From: Neurospora tetrasperma FGSC 2508
Lineage: Eukaryota > Ascomycota > Sordariomycetes > Sordariales > Sordariaceae
Direction of reading: 5' to 3'
Assembly: GCF_000213175.1 (NCBI RefSeq)
Contig: NW_009799179.1
Span: forward strand, 3,318,723-3,382,722
Length of the DNA: 64,000 nt
Both the position numbers and the translations under genes were made by a program. The stretch's first letter is position 1, and each line of letters begins with the position of its first letter. Positions 12,063-24,402 of the stretch are shown here, piece after piece. Under the pieces are notes generated by a model, which was not told where the DNA came from, made no database searches, and saw nothing but the letters and a program-made list of their open reading frames with translations.

Positions 12063-13971
12063 TAGAATCTTCTAAATCCTATACTTAGAGGCACTTAAAA
12101 TACCCTAATTTACCCGCTTTTACCTACTACTTCTTTATACTATACGTCTTTTATAATATACTAGCCTACCTACTATAGCTAACCCTATTTGTAAGAGACC
12201 TGCTCTTTATATATTTTTGTTAGCGATCCTATTCCTAATGAAATATCCTTGCCTTTTAGTACTTACTATACCTAGGATTAAATATCCTTCTTTAATATAG
12301 GAGTAACAATTGTAACTCTAGGAATAGGTAGATAATTAAAAAATTAGACTGTTATTTATGAGAGCCTTAAATTAAATTAAATTGCAATAGGGTATTTAAG
12401 TATTACTATATTTAGTATACCGGTATTTTAATAAAAAGAATAACCCTACTAGTTTCAATTAAATTAATAAACGGTCTTCGTAATTCAATAGTACTTATAT
12501 TAAAGTCGGGTAATAGCTAGTACTTAAAATTTTACTCTTTCGTTAGTAAATTAGTTTTAAAATGTAGGGGATAGGTACCTCCGTCGAATTTTTATAGTAA
12601 AAAACGTATAAAATCTAATTAAGATACTCCGAAGCTTACGATAATAAACTAATTAACGAAGCAGCGTACCCTATCTTTAGTAAGAAGTGGTACGCTTTTT
12701 TTAGGAAACGGTACTATATCTACGAATAAAGCTTCTATAGTAAAGTAATTAAAATTCCTAAAAATAATAAAGATACAGTTAAATAGATAGAGGAGATTAG
12801 AAAGTTTATAATAGAGATACTTAAAGGTAACTGTAATAATATAAATAAAATAGGGTTATATTGGCAGTATACTACTTTATATAGTTTTACCTCTAAATTA
12901 CACCCTAGTATTAAGAAAGATAAATTACAGATATTACTTACTCTTACAATAAATAATATTAATAATAACTTTTTTAATATATAGGCAATTAAGAGATTTA
13001 AGGAGCCGTATATACTGAGAGGGTTTAATTAAGATACTATACGGATTATCTAGAGAAATAACGACGTTGCTTAGATAATAGGAAAAATTATATAAGAATA
13101 GTTCTAATACTTTTATACCTGTATCGACTACAAAAAGCCTAGAGAAAGGGTTCTTTTATTACTTAATACTTTCTTTGCATACGAACTTAGCGTTAAATTT
13201 TCCCCTCTACCCCCTAATATTATTATTAAATTTCTCCCTTCAAATAGTATATCCCTATATCAATTAATAGATTAGAGGGTAATTAATAGCTTTAAAGCCT
13301 ACTATTATCGTTACTTTTTATATTAGATATATAATTAATTTACTAATACTTCTATTACTAAGGAGTATATTACTAAAATAAACCTTAAATAGGTATTAAA
13401 ATTCACTTTATAAATTTAATACTCTAAAGTCAAATTTGAAACTATTTAGAATTGCTAGATTAGGTCTATTGTTTTGGGTATTAATATCTAGGTATTTGGA
13501 ACTACTAAGTAGCTACCATTAGATGTAAATGCCCTTTTTGAGTAAGTTAATAATTATGTCCCCGTACGAGAACGGATAAGTCTCTTCAATTTCCTAAATC
13601 CCGAAGACGAGAATAAAGTACCCGTAGAGCTAAAGATAGTAGAGGAGGTATTTGAGAGTGTTATTAGGGATTGGGAGGTAGAAAATAACTAAGGTAAGAC
13701 TGTAGAGGAGGCCGAGGATAACCGTTTATATAAATTAGTAGTTATACTTTTAAGTAAAGAGGTAGTGTAGCGTTTTGATAATATATTAGGCTAGGCGCTT
13801 GAAAAGGACTGCTTCAAGTTCGAGGAAGTTCAATAACTAAGGCGGTTGAAACAGCGAGTAGAGGGGTGGCGAAATAATAGGAAGACTCAAGTTACGATTG
13901 AGGGGATATTGTAATGTAGAAAATAGTAAAAATATATGGGATTTTAGTACTTTTGACATGGGGTAACCCCC

Positions 13972-14013
13972 AGTTGCAAAACCCCTCCTTTTGCAAAAAT
14001 TCTGGGCTGCCCA
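13972..14013 (+). repeat. Subterminal repeat, right copy
   Basis: The direct copy of 11884-11925, of equal length and differing at a handful of positions. It lies just inside the right TIR. Confidence 0.8.
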
Positions 14014-14185
14014 CATTAGTTGCAAAAGGGGAGGTTTCTACTGTACCCGGTATACCTGCTATCTGATATGCAGATACCAGTCATATAGTTGCCTGTACTA
14101 AATAAGATAATTGCGGATGGCCAGCTATAAGTATATAGAGAGCGTTATTCACTTCCAGGTGCATTCGCTTTCAGGGAAGTTACTG

Positions 14186-16004
14186 CACCGAGGTGTCAAT
14201 AGGGGGTTGAGGGGGGTTAGGGCTCAAGGGGGACATTCGGATCTTCAGCAGAAATGCCATCAAAACTCACCGCGGTGTTCACCGATCAGCGTCCTACCGC
14301 CGTATCGATGCTGAGTACCGCCGGTCCCCCGCTTGTCTCGTGACCGAAGCTGGCCGTGGGCCCGTCATGCAACGAACACGCCGCGAATGGAGGAACTTGG
14401 GGCCCTAGTGGGCTCGGGGGACTTGGCTTGTCCGTCCAATGCACACAGTCAACCCGTCAAAATGTCAAGGTATCATTGTCGTTGAGAAGATCCAGCACGT
14501 CGTGCACGCGATGAAAGGGTTATCTGCGAATGGTAACCTTTTCTCGGCAACAGAACCCGAGTTTTCAATTGTAGCCCCACGTTTGTCGTGGACGGGCTGA
14601 TGGTTAAATGTCTGTGCCACTGTTTTATAGTTTGGTGCTGCCCATCGGAAAATCCCATGGTCATCGTGCTGAGCACCTAGCTGCTGGGCATGCGTCCCGA
14701 TACCACCTGAGCTGAGCACACACAGAAGAAAGTATACCAGCGAAAATATCCCCGGTTGCGGTAGCTTTTGACTGCATGGTGACCTGTTGCCGCGAGGTCT
14801 CATGGCCAAATAAGCAACGAGGTGGCTTCGAAAACAATGCACACGCTGCGGTCCAGAATATTCCAATTCACAATCCTTCGGCATGCCGCTCTTTACATAG
14901 TACACTACATGCATAACCAAGATGCTCAGATCTGAATCTTCTGAGCACCATCGATCATTATTTTGATACCACCTACCACTTAAGCCGCGCTAAGACGTCC
15001 GCTTGTTGCATCAGCGCATTTCATCGACGATTCCAAGCAGGCCCCCGTGGGTTTTCTACACTACATCTCTGCAGGCATTTACCTTTGTTAGTGCGGTGAA
15101 ATTGCAAGTGGCTATGACATTATCTTCCCTACAGAAGATGAATGGTACGCCCGCCGCCAACCAGTCAAATTCTGTAAGGTGGTGATACCGCGCTAACAAA
15201 GTCAATGCTGGCAGAGGTGTAGTGACATGTTGTTAGCAATCCCACATCGCCCGAGTGCATTCGGTTCGATGCCCGAGAATTCAAGACCCAAGGGAAGATC
15301 GGCGATCCGGTCGTGGAAACTTTGCCTGCTCATACCGAAAATATTGAAACTTTCAACCGCTTCCAAATCGGTTGGGATGTCGGTGGGCGGTCGGATGTGA
15401 GTTTGCCATGCCATGCGCGTGTTTCGTGAACGGATTTGGTCGGTCGTATGCCGAACAGTGGTTGCTGTCCGCCAGTTATGTAGTGTATTATACCCGAGGG
15501 ACCTGGCAAGGCGGCCTTGTTCAGATGGGATTCGGGTGAAAAACCGGTCTTGTTGCTCATGGGATTTTTCAATTATCAGTCAGCCCTATTCAAAACCAAG
15601 TTGCGACACAGCCGAAGCTCCTTCCTCAGGTCCAGTTCCAGGACGGAACCGGAATCGAAGCCTTGCCTTGGAGATCAGTTCTCAACAATCGTAGAAGGCA
15701 AAAAAAACGTAGCAGTACATACTTGATTTTTTTTCATTGGGCAGATTCGGCCCGCCGAAATTCACGCATCCAAAGGGGGAAAGAAATGGGCCCTTCCAGA
15801 ACGCGAGATCGGCGGACCCAACGATCGAAGCTGGCACAACCGCACAATGGTGTCAGCCAGCCGAGCCAGCTGCCGGCTGTCTCCTTCTGAGCCTGTCTGT
15901 TCAAAGAAGACGAGGCCGGCCGGGGGAGGGGGCCACTGAGGGAGCTCTGCACGTAATTTTGGTATTGTAACAACGCCTTGGAACAGAGGGCCTTGGAGCC
16001 TCTA
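14186..16004. other. Gene-poor region between the two short TIR elements
   Basis: 1.8 kb without a supported gene. Frames up to ~150 codons are open on either strand but none shows motifs or a coherent exon structure. Confidence 0.45.
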
Positions 16005-16337
16005 CAGTAATTACCCCTGATAATGCATGTAATCCTGGCTGAAGGTTCGTATGCATTTAGAGGCACATATGCACGAGCAGGCACATGCCAAGACTTCCCG
16101 CCGCCTTAGCGTAGAAATTTTAGAGGCTTTTTAGGGTGCTAATCTATCTATGAAGGGCTGAAGGCCCCACAAAATAGTATTCCAGAAAGTGCATATTACA
16201 CCAAAATGGCAGGCCGTTTTGCATGCATTTAAGCATTTATGCGATTGCCCATACTAATTGATTGCGGCCGGCGATTTCTAAGCATTTAGAGGGCTTTATG
16301 CATTATCAGGTGCATGCATTGTCAGGGGTAATTACTG
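16005..16337. mobile_element. Short TIR element (MITE-like), copy 2, intact ends
   Basis: A 333-bp element with 25-bp terminal inverted repeats that differ at one place: CAGTAATTACCCCTGATAAT at the left against the complement of CAGTAATTACCCCTGACAAT at the right, both running into GCATG. It is flanked by TA at 16003-16004 and 16338-16339. It has no coding capacity. The CAGTA ends and TA target site are shared with the Fot1-like element, suggesting mobilisation by a pogo/Fot1-type transposase (inference). The inside holds repeated GCATTTA motifs. Confidence 0.85.
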
Positions 16338-19300
16338 TATGTTGCAACGCAATGAAACTTTGTCGACGTCGGCAAGGGCCCATGAGGGCGGAAGCGCCTA
16401 TGTACTACATATCCAGAATAAACTTTTGCATCTCACTACACTGCACTCCCTTCCCACGTCCATCCAAGTAGTGTAAAAGAAATAAACAAAAAACAATCCA
16501 AAATCCCGAGTACTTTTGCCAGTTTTTCTTCCAACGGAACCGCCGCACCACCCTCACCAAACCCCGATGTAAAGCTAACCCACGCCAAAAGCCCGCTAAA
16601 AAGGCGTAGGGAGGTACATGTGTCTACACTACTCCGGATCATCGATAGCCCAAGAGGTCAGGCAGTGTCAGGGCAAGTCGGAAGATCGGTGAGAAAGTGA
16701 CATGGACGCGTCCCAACGGGGTGGCAATCATGGCTGGAAAAGCAATAGCTTGGGTATAGCTTCTCGGCGCCGGCGGTCGTGTAGTGTAGATGACCAATCC
16801 ACCTCTCTCTGTCGCTCTGCACACCGCAGCCCTGAATCTCGATCGGTTTAGTAAGAACATGGGAGTCGTGATGGAGTTTGGAGGATTGGCAGTCCCAAGA
16901 GTCCCTAGCGGAGGCCGGCAGAGGTGTAGGGCGACGTTGATTGGGAGTGTGTTTATGGTCAGAGCAGATCTGCCCTGGAAGCAGCAGCAGTCCAGCACAG
17001 ATCTCATAGAGGTGTTTTTACGCCCCTCACCGGCTACAAACCTACTATGCAGTATAGCCATTCTTTTAGTATGTGACTTTGGCCCGGAGATGACAGCTTG
17101 CGGTTGGTATCAATAATCCGGTGTCATGCCCGCCTAAAGGGCTCTGAAGTTCGTGGTTATAAGCAAGTCGTCTCAAAGTCGCCGTTTACCAAATACTGCA
17201 TGAGAGCACTGACTGATACATGTGGCGTGCCGCAACGCCTGCGTGAAGTGCTCTGCAAATTCCGTGTTGCGAGCCGACATTGCTGCCGTGCATGTGGTGC
17301 ACTACCTAATTTGAAGTGCGCCTTTCTTGCTCGGTTGCCGGGATGTGTCAGGTTGCGGCGGCGGCGGGTCTGTGGCAATGGTGTGTCTTTTTTTTTTTTT
17401 TTTTTTTTTTTTTTTGTCCTCTTCCTCCATTATCTTATCCACCATGTTCCTTGCAGGAAGAAAAAGAATTCACGGATTTCTGTAGTGTACTATGTAGGGT
17501 AGCAAGTGATGGCAAAAAGAGTGCATTGGCTGGGTTCTGCCATGGTTGAATGAAGTGCGAAATGAATGCATTGCTCGTGTATGTCGGCACACTAGTGTAC
17601 AATATAGAGGGTACCTACAGATGAGTATAGCTGCAGTGGTTGGTCAGGGCAGCAAGTCAAATTACACAAGACGGAAACCTTGAGCTCTGGACCTTCATCG
17701 ACCGCCATCATCCCTGCGTGGCTTCCACTTGCTCGTACTACATATGTACGCAGTACACTGCATAGGTTGCTGTGGCTCCCGTTTCTTCGCCCTTTCCCCG
17801 TGAGAATATGTACCTTCCAAGTCCCCATCGCGATCGGTCCCGTCTACGCAGTACGCAGTATAGGCAGGCTCAAAAGACAGCAGCCGCAGACGCACTCAAG
17901 ACGAGATACGATACGGCATGACGGTTGGCGTCTCTGCGTGACACGACTCTGTGCTGTATCCAAGCGCCCTCTTGCCGCACTTGATACCAGGCCGAACGGT
18001 ATCGGTACCTCACAGGACCTTGCCTTACCTTTCGGTTTTGTGCCTAGTGCGCCTTGGTACGGAAAGCAGCGGCGAGACATCGGCAGAGATGTCCATCCAA
18101 ATCTCAAACCGCCTTCGGCGACAGACACACACCTCCTGTCTCGCTCCTCTGCCGTCAGCCACTAGTATCCTACTAGGCTAGACATGCTTCGAAGTTCCAA
18201 TCCATCGTCCTACCAACCGCCCACCCCGGCCTGCTGCCCTCTCCCACCTATCCGCTACCTGCGTAAGGTGCCTCAGCTACGGTACTTACCTCACCCTCTT
18301 TCTCTTTCGGTCCTAGATCCTCGTGCCTGGTTCGCCTCTGCGAGACGGGAGGTGATGCCCGACTGTGGACGTGGACATGGACTGCCAACTCGGATTTAGG
18401 TGATACCTACCGTGATTTCTGCCTATATACGACACAAAATCTACACGCACTCCATTCTCCATACGTTACCTTACGCCTGTCTCACTAGCTGCGGGACGGA
18501 TACCCTCTTTACCTATCCCTTTTCTTTCTTTCTTTCTTTTTTATTGCTGCCCCCTCGCCTGCTAGCCTCAAACCATTTGGTTCTTTGCTGAAGCAGCCAC
18601 TCACCGTCCTCACCTTGAGGAGCGTGTCCGGTTGATATCCTCATACCCCCGGGCGCACCAGCAGGGCCACGTGAGTAAGAGAGTCAAGATCTAACCCTCG
18701 GGTCTGCCTTCTCATCATCATCTCCCGGTGGACAGCGTGAACTTGCGCCTTTCCATAATCACAGCGAAGAGACCCGTCAGGGACACTGTAAAGACGGAGA
18801 CACCTCCGACCAACAAATACGAAAAAGTGTGCCAGAACAGGGAGCCCCCGACTCAGCTCTCTCTCGGTCTCTTGCTTCAGGCCCTTTTTGGGTCACCTTA
18901 AAGACCTGCCTATAGTAAGATCTGAAGTTAGCAAAAAGCCGCAAGTGGGAGCTACATTCGACAGCTAATACCTGAGATTGTGTTGAGAGTTGGTGGTTGT
19001 TGATACGCAAGAGAGAGCTTGGACGTCCGATCCACTACCATACGTGCCAAACCTCGACGGAAGGGGGAAAATAACAAAACAGCGGCTGATCACCTGCTCC
19101 CAAATCCGACCTGGCAGGCCCAAGACAACAAGCATAACCCTCCATCCGAGAGTCTGCTTTTCGAGGCAAGAGGTTCTAGATCCGAGCTCCCACATCCCAG
19201 TTCCCAGCTCAGTCTTGCTCCACCTCTACTCCCAGCTACCATTCCTCGTTTGGATTCAACAAGGGAGCCAAAACAGCAAAGCACACATCAGACCAAGAAA

Positions 19301-19646
19301 TACGTACATACCTCATAACTCCATATCTCCGCTACCCTCTTCGGCTCCCGCACAGGCTCCACGTCTTCAGCCTTCACCAACCCAGAACTTTAACGAATTT
19401 GCGCCGCTTCCATTCCATGGCCCCAGTCTTGAGTTTGTCAACCTATTGCATGAGCTTCTCTTGTGCCCATCCGTCACCCAACGCCCACGGCCGCGCTCAG
19501 CGACAGACTTGGTACCAAAGGCGATCTCGGCTACGATTCCCGTCTGTCCTTCGCGCAAGGCAGTAAGGTTTGGTGCGGCCCGCCTCTGTGCCATAAGCAC
19601 CGCTTTGAGTTAGCGGGGACACTCCTCTTCCTCACCGACCCCCTTC
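16338..19646. other. Gene-poor region and leader of the histidine kinase
   Basis: 3.3 kb without a supported gene. It contains a 28-nt T run, a TTTC run near 18523-18540 and pyrimidine-rich sequence. The last ~1 kb likely includes the promoter and a long 5' leader of the kinase; GTGAGT at about 18671 could be a leader-intron donor, but no acceptor was settled on. Confidence 0.4.
17388..17415 (+). repeat. T28 homopolymer
   Basis: An uninterrupted run of 28 T just after a GCGGCGGCGGG stretch. A retroposed poly-A tail on the minus strand is possible, but no gene copy was seen beside it. Confidence 0.95.
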
Positions 19647-22600
19647 ATGACTCTGCAAGATACGACCAAGTTCCGAACTTCCGCTGAAGACGTTACAAAT
19701 CCGTGTGCAGACCTCCCCAAAGCTTCTGCCTTTGGCATCACGACGGCGGTTTCCGGAAATTCCTCTCAATCGTTGACCAACCTCTCTCCGGCTTCTGGTC
19801 GCTCGGTTCCGGTTACTCATCTCAACCATCTCCAGGCAAAGGACCGGACGAAAACTCACCACCTCTCAGACCAAACTGCTGGGACCCAGGACGGAAGACT
19901 CCCAGGCGTCTGGGCGCCGAATAGCGGACGGTATGGTCCGATAGCCAACAAGGCGCCTCACGAATATCTTGGTGCTCTCTCGATTCCGCCTATCTCGGGG
20001 CACTCAGGCCACCCGCAGCCGTTAGCAACACCACCCTTCAAAGTTGGACCAGGAGGCGCGCAGCTTACACTAGGAAAAAGGATCACCGCCGAGGACAAAC
20101 CAGAGTTGCGACCGTTCGATTCCCCCTCGAAAAAAACGCTTTTAGTGGCACACGGCGGTCTTCACCTACCACCCTTACCACATACCCCCGGCGAACTCGT
20201 TTCCCACTTGCCCGGAGTCTCGTCTCCTCTGTTCTTGTCACACCGAGCCAGGCAACAACCCCCGACTCCCCGCATGCCCGGCTTCTTCGCAAACGGCATT
20301 GCCGCTCCCATCATGAGTACCGTCCAAGAAACGCAAGATGGAGTTACGACCCTGCGCCTGCCGAAGGGTCATGTCATCGCCACCACGGCGCAGGGTTCAA
20401 ACAGGTCTTCAAGCACTCCTGGAAGCTGGACTTCATCAGAATCCCTAGATGGCACGATGCGTAGTCTGGATGGCAGGCCTCTCGCAATAGTCGCGCCGGC
20501 GCTCCAGGCGATACCTGCCACTGAACTCTTGGACCAAGACCCCAGGCCGGTATTTATCGTCGACCTTGCAAACCCTTTCAATGTCAGCTCGGGCTTGTTG
20601 CACATTGTGTATGCTAACCCTTCCCTCAAAGCCTCAACTAGTGTTTTGGAACTCCTCAATGGGGACACGGCAGATGCAGAAGCAGATAGTTTCGAGTTCG
20701 CCCATTTCAAGCATTGGGTGATGAGTCCCGAGGCAAACACCGAGTCGATCCGCTTGGCTCCGACATGCACAACGTTTGGCGGAATCAATTGGACGTGTTC
20801 GACTCTCAGAAAGCGGTTTCGAGTTGTTACAGGACATAGCAACATCGTCTCCGTGACACCGACGACGCCGAGCCCCAAAACACAGCTGCCCCCAGTCCTG
20901 AGCCGGAGTTCACGCGGCTCGATATCAGCACGCGAACTTTCGCCCGAGCGTGGAGATTCTGTGGATTATTTCGGCCCGATGGAGGAAGTCGGTTCACCGC
21001 GTCCAAGGTCATATTCGGAGCCTAGGAGTCCTTCGAGGACAATCATCGACACATCCCTGGCAGGTCTGAACGAACTGCCCATGGTTATCCCCATGTCGCA
21101 GGTTTATACGACTTTCGACTGGACGCGAATTCCCGTCGACGACCCAAATCTTGGCCCTCATCACCGCTTCGCACGCTCTGTGGACTGGGCATCTACGCCC
21201 TTGGGGCCTGTTGAGGAGTGGCCAGCGGATCTGCGCATCATGTCAAATATGATCATGGGCAGCCCCCATCCAGCAGCGCTGTATTGGGGTGAGGAGTTTG
21301 TCGCCATTTACAACGAAGCCTACATTGCGCTTGCCGGGAAGAAACATCCGCAGTTGATGGGCGCCAAGTACAAAGATGCGTGGGCAGAAATTTGGGATGA
21401 GATCGAACCAGTCTTCGATGCCGCATGGAATGACGGTAGCGCGACGATGAAGCACGATGACGGGTTGTTCATAACACGGCATGGATTTTTGGAGGAAACC
21501 TTTTTCAACTGGGGCATTATTCCCTTGGTCGGCGGTGACGGCACGGTTGTCGCACTTTACAACCCAGCTTTCGAAAACACCCGGCGGAAGATCAACGAGC
21601 GGCGGATGCTGACCCTTCGCGAGGTGGGAGTAAGGACGTCGGAGGCTCGCGACGTGAAAGGCTTCTGGAGTATGCTTCTGCAGGGTCTAGAGTACAATGG
21701 ACTCGATGTGCCCTTTGCCCTCGTTTATTCGGTTACGGAGGATCCCGAGAGCGAGGTCGCGTCTATCAACTCTGGCAGTGTTACGAATCCACCTCAGATC
21801 ACACTGGAGGGCTCCGTCGGTGTTCCCGAGGGACATCCCACTGCTGTTCAATCGATTGACTTGCGCACTAGCGATGAGGGTTTTGCGCCATATATGAGAG
21901 ACTCCATGGCACATCCAGGCAATCCCATTATTCTTAGCGAAGACGATGGCAGCTTACCCCACGAGTTGATCAAAGGTTTTGACTGGAGAGGATTTGGTGA
22001 CCCTTGTCGGACGATTGTTGTCTTTCCCGTCCATCCTACGACGGCTGGAGATATGGTTGTTGGATTCATCGTGCTTGGTGTTAACCCCCGACGGCAGTAT
22101 GATGAGGATTTTGAGCTATTTGTTAACCTGCTCTCCCGCCAACTTGCGACATCTATGGCGTCAGTCTTTTTATACGAGGAGGAAATAAAGCGAGGTCAGC
22201 GGGCTGCACGCTTAGCTGCTCTGGATAGGCAACAGCTTTCAATGCAGCTCCATCTTCGAACACAAGAGGCTGTTGAAAGTGAATATCGCTTTGCGCGCAT
22301 GGCAGAACTGGGCCCGGTTGGTTTGTTCATCGCCGACAGTCATGGACGCATCAACTACTGTAACGAGATGTGGTGGAGGATCTCTGGGCATGAACGGAGC
22401 GCAAGCACTCTCGACGCTTGGATGCAGAGCATAAGGGACGAAGATCGCGAAGGCGTTGTGAATGTCTGGCGTCACTTGGTCCAGGAGAAGGTACCGGTGA
22501 CTTACGAGTTTCGATTCAATGGTACGCGGAAAATTGTCGATGGTCACACCGTTGATACATGGGCTCTGATGAGCGCGTACCCCGAACGAGACAAAACCGG

Positions 22601-24402
22601 TGAGCTCAAGAGCATCTTCGGATGTATAACCGATATTTCGCAGCAAAAGTGGGCCGAGGACTTTCAGAAACGAAGACGCGATGAGGCTGTTGAACTCAAA
22701 CGGCAACAAGAAAACTTCATCGACATTACCAGCCACGAGATGCGAAATCCTCTCAGTGCCATTCTTCAGTGTGCCGACGAAATCGCCTCGGGACTTAACA
22801 GGTTTCGACAAGAGAATCCGGCGTTCCGAGGGCCCGACACTTTGGAGACGTTGGTTGATAGCTGCCTGGAAGCTGCCAACACCATTTCCCTCTGCGCCAG
22901 CCACCAAAAGCGAATCGTCGACGACATCTTGACTCTCTCGAAACTTGACTCGCAGCTCCTGCTTGTGACACCAGTCGATGTTCAGCCAGTTCAGGTTGTG
23001 GAGGAAGTTTTGAAGATGTTTGAAGCCGAACTCAATTCCAATGATATCACGGGTCATTTCCAGATCGAGCAGTCCTATCGCAATCTGGAAATTGACTGGG
23101 TGAAGTTGGACCCATCACGCCTAAAACAGGTCCTCATTAATCTGATGACTAACGCCATCAAGTTCACCCAAGGCCGACCAACACGGGCAATTACCATTAA
23201 CCTGGGTGCTTCAAAGGATGTGTCATCGGCCGGGCTTTCGTATTTTCCACCACGGCATCCAGACCAAGAGGATCTTACGGACGACGCAGAGTGGGCCACC
23301 GGCGAGAAGATCAACCTGCATTTGGCAGTTTCAGACACCGGCCCGGGCTTAGATGAGAATGAGAAGAAGATCCTCTTCCAGCGATTTTCTCAGACTAGCC
23401 CCCGAACACACGTCCAATACGGCGGCTCTGGCCTAGGTCTCTTCATCTGCAGGATACTAACCGAGTTGCAAGGCGGACAGATTGGAGTCTATTCGGAGAA
23501 GGGCGAGGGAAGCACGTTTGCTTTCTATGTCAAGAGTCGTAAAGCGGAGAACCCGCAGCCGGTTCCGACTGTTGTCGACAACTCGATGTCCATCCAGCCA
23601 CTTCAGCAGCGTGTCAATCCCCAAACACAGGGTCAGATCAGCCACCGGTCATCATCATCAGCCGCATTCTCTCTGCTCGGACACGGCCGATCACATGCGC
23701 CACCTACTAGAACACAATCCGCTCCCGTTATCGCCGATACCACCCAGACAAAATCCCCAGACGTCCTCATTGTCGAAGATAATTTGGTGAACCAGAGAGT
23801 CTTGCAGCGTCAGTTGCAACTGTCGGGCAATAACACGTTCGTGGCCAACCATGGCAGAGAGGCCTTGGTGGAGTTGCGAAAGTCACGCTTCTGGAATAAG
23901 GAGATCGCTGCGACGGACGATGCTGCATCAGCGCTCCCGAGGAGCAACAAGAAGGCCGCAAACGATGGCGGAACTGATGGCTCGCCTGATGGTGAAGAAA
24001 ACAGCAACAACAATATTTCTGTCATCCTCATGGACCTCGAGATGCCAGTCATGGACGGAATGAGCTGCACCCGCGAAATTCGTCGTCTAGAAAAAGTGGG
24101 CGTCATTACGCGGCATATTCCCATTATTGCCGTCACTGCGTACGCACGGCCTGAGCAGGTCGAAAGTGCCAGGGCCGCTGGTGTGGTAAGCTCTCTCTCT
24201 TCCTCTCTTTTTTTTTCTCCCCTTCCTCCTCCTCTGTTAATGATCAGTATTCTTTTTTTCCGGGAGTAAGGAAAGAGCGAGGAATCCCGCTAACCGAAAT
24301 TTTTATTCTGTGTAGGATGACGTCATTTCCAAACCGTTTAGACTACCCGAGTTGATACCCAAGATCGAAGAGTTGGTTCTCAAGTACGATAGAGAGCCAT
24401 AG
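19647..24402 (+). CDS. Hybrid sensor histidine kinase with receiver domain
   Basis: Two exons, 19647-24185 and 24316-24402; 1541 residues. The intron (GTAAGC donor, GTGTAG acceptor) lies inside the receiver domain, and exon 2 supplies the conserved Lys segment (DDVISKPFRLPELI). Domain order: a disordered Ser/Pro-rich N-terminus to ~480; a PAS-like sensor ~490-650 with the DWASTPLGPVEEWP signature; a GAF-like region ~660-860; a second PAS ~880-1000; HisKA with phosphoaccepting His1030 (SHEMRNPLSAI); HATPase_c with N box LINLMTNAIKFTQ (~1162), DTGPGLDENE (~1230) and GGSGLGLFIC (~1258); and a receiver from ~1372 (VLIVEDNLVNQRVL) with phospho-Asp1463 (LMDLEMPVMDG). The receiver has an unusual hydrophilic insert of ~40 residues before the phospho-Asp. 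It would pass phosphate through an Hpt protein such as Ypd1 to a response regulator. The fungal HHK class was not assigned. Confidence 0.95.

Larger units (their letters stand above)
11852..14043 (+). mobile_element. Fot1/pogo-type DNA transposon, RIP-damaged
   Basis: A 2192-bp element with near-matching terminal inverted repeats: CAGTAGAAACTCCTGC at the left and the complement of CAGTAGAAACCTCCCC at the right, both running on to TTTTGCAAC. It is flanked by TA on both sides (11850-11851 and 14044-14045), the target duplication of Tc1/mariner-superfamily elements. The inside is very AT-rich, keeps CpG but few CpA, and is full of stops, as expected after RIP. Translated fragments on the plus strand still match a DDE_1 transposase: NKIGLYW near 12845 (from the DETGLFW motif), RERVLLLL then AYEL near 13140-13190, and SISLYQLID then FKAYY near 13250-13310. 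It is not functional as it stands. CENP-B-type DNA-binding remnants may lie upstream, near 12640-12730. Confidence 0.88.
11716..14185. mobile_element. Short TIR element, copy 1, split by a Fot1-like insertion
   Basis: Left part 11716-11849 and right part about 14046-14185 match the left and right parts of the intact copy at 16005-16337. Shared blocks include GTATGCATTTAGAGG, a CATATGCAC segment and ATGCCAAGACTTC on the left, and CAGGTGCAT plus the TTACTG terminus on the right. The termini are eroded (GAGTAATTTCCC instead of CAGTAATTACCC). The two halves are separated by the 2.2 kb element below, so the short element was here first. It is a non-autonomous (MITE-like) element; no coding sequence of its own is seen. 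Confidence 0.75.

Noticed and set aside
13837-14025. Small minus-strand frame at the right end of the Fot1-like element
   Set aside because: It reads through the subterminal repeat and TIR and is not a gene.
14465-14920. 151-codon minus-strand frame
   Set aside because: No motif, no exon partner, and the composition looks like random sequence between two transposons.
22239-23057. 272-codon open frame on the minus strand
   Set aside because: It lies wholly within the histidine kinase exon, which has clear PAS and HisKA motifs on the plus strand.
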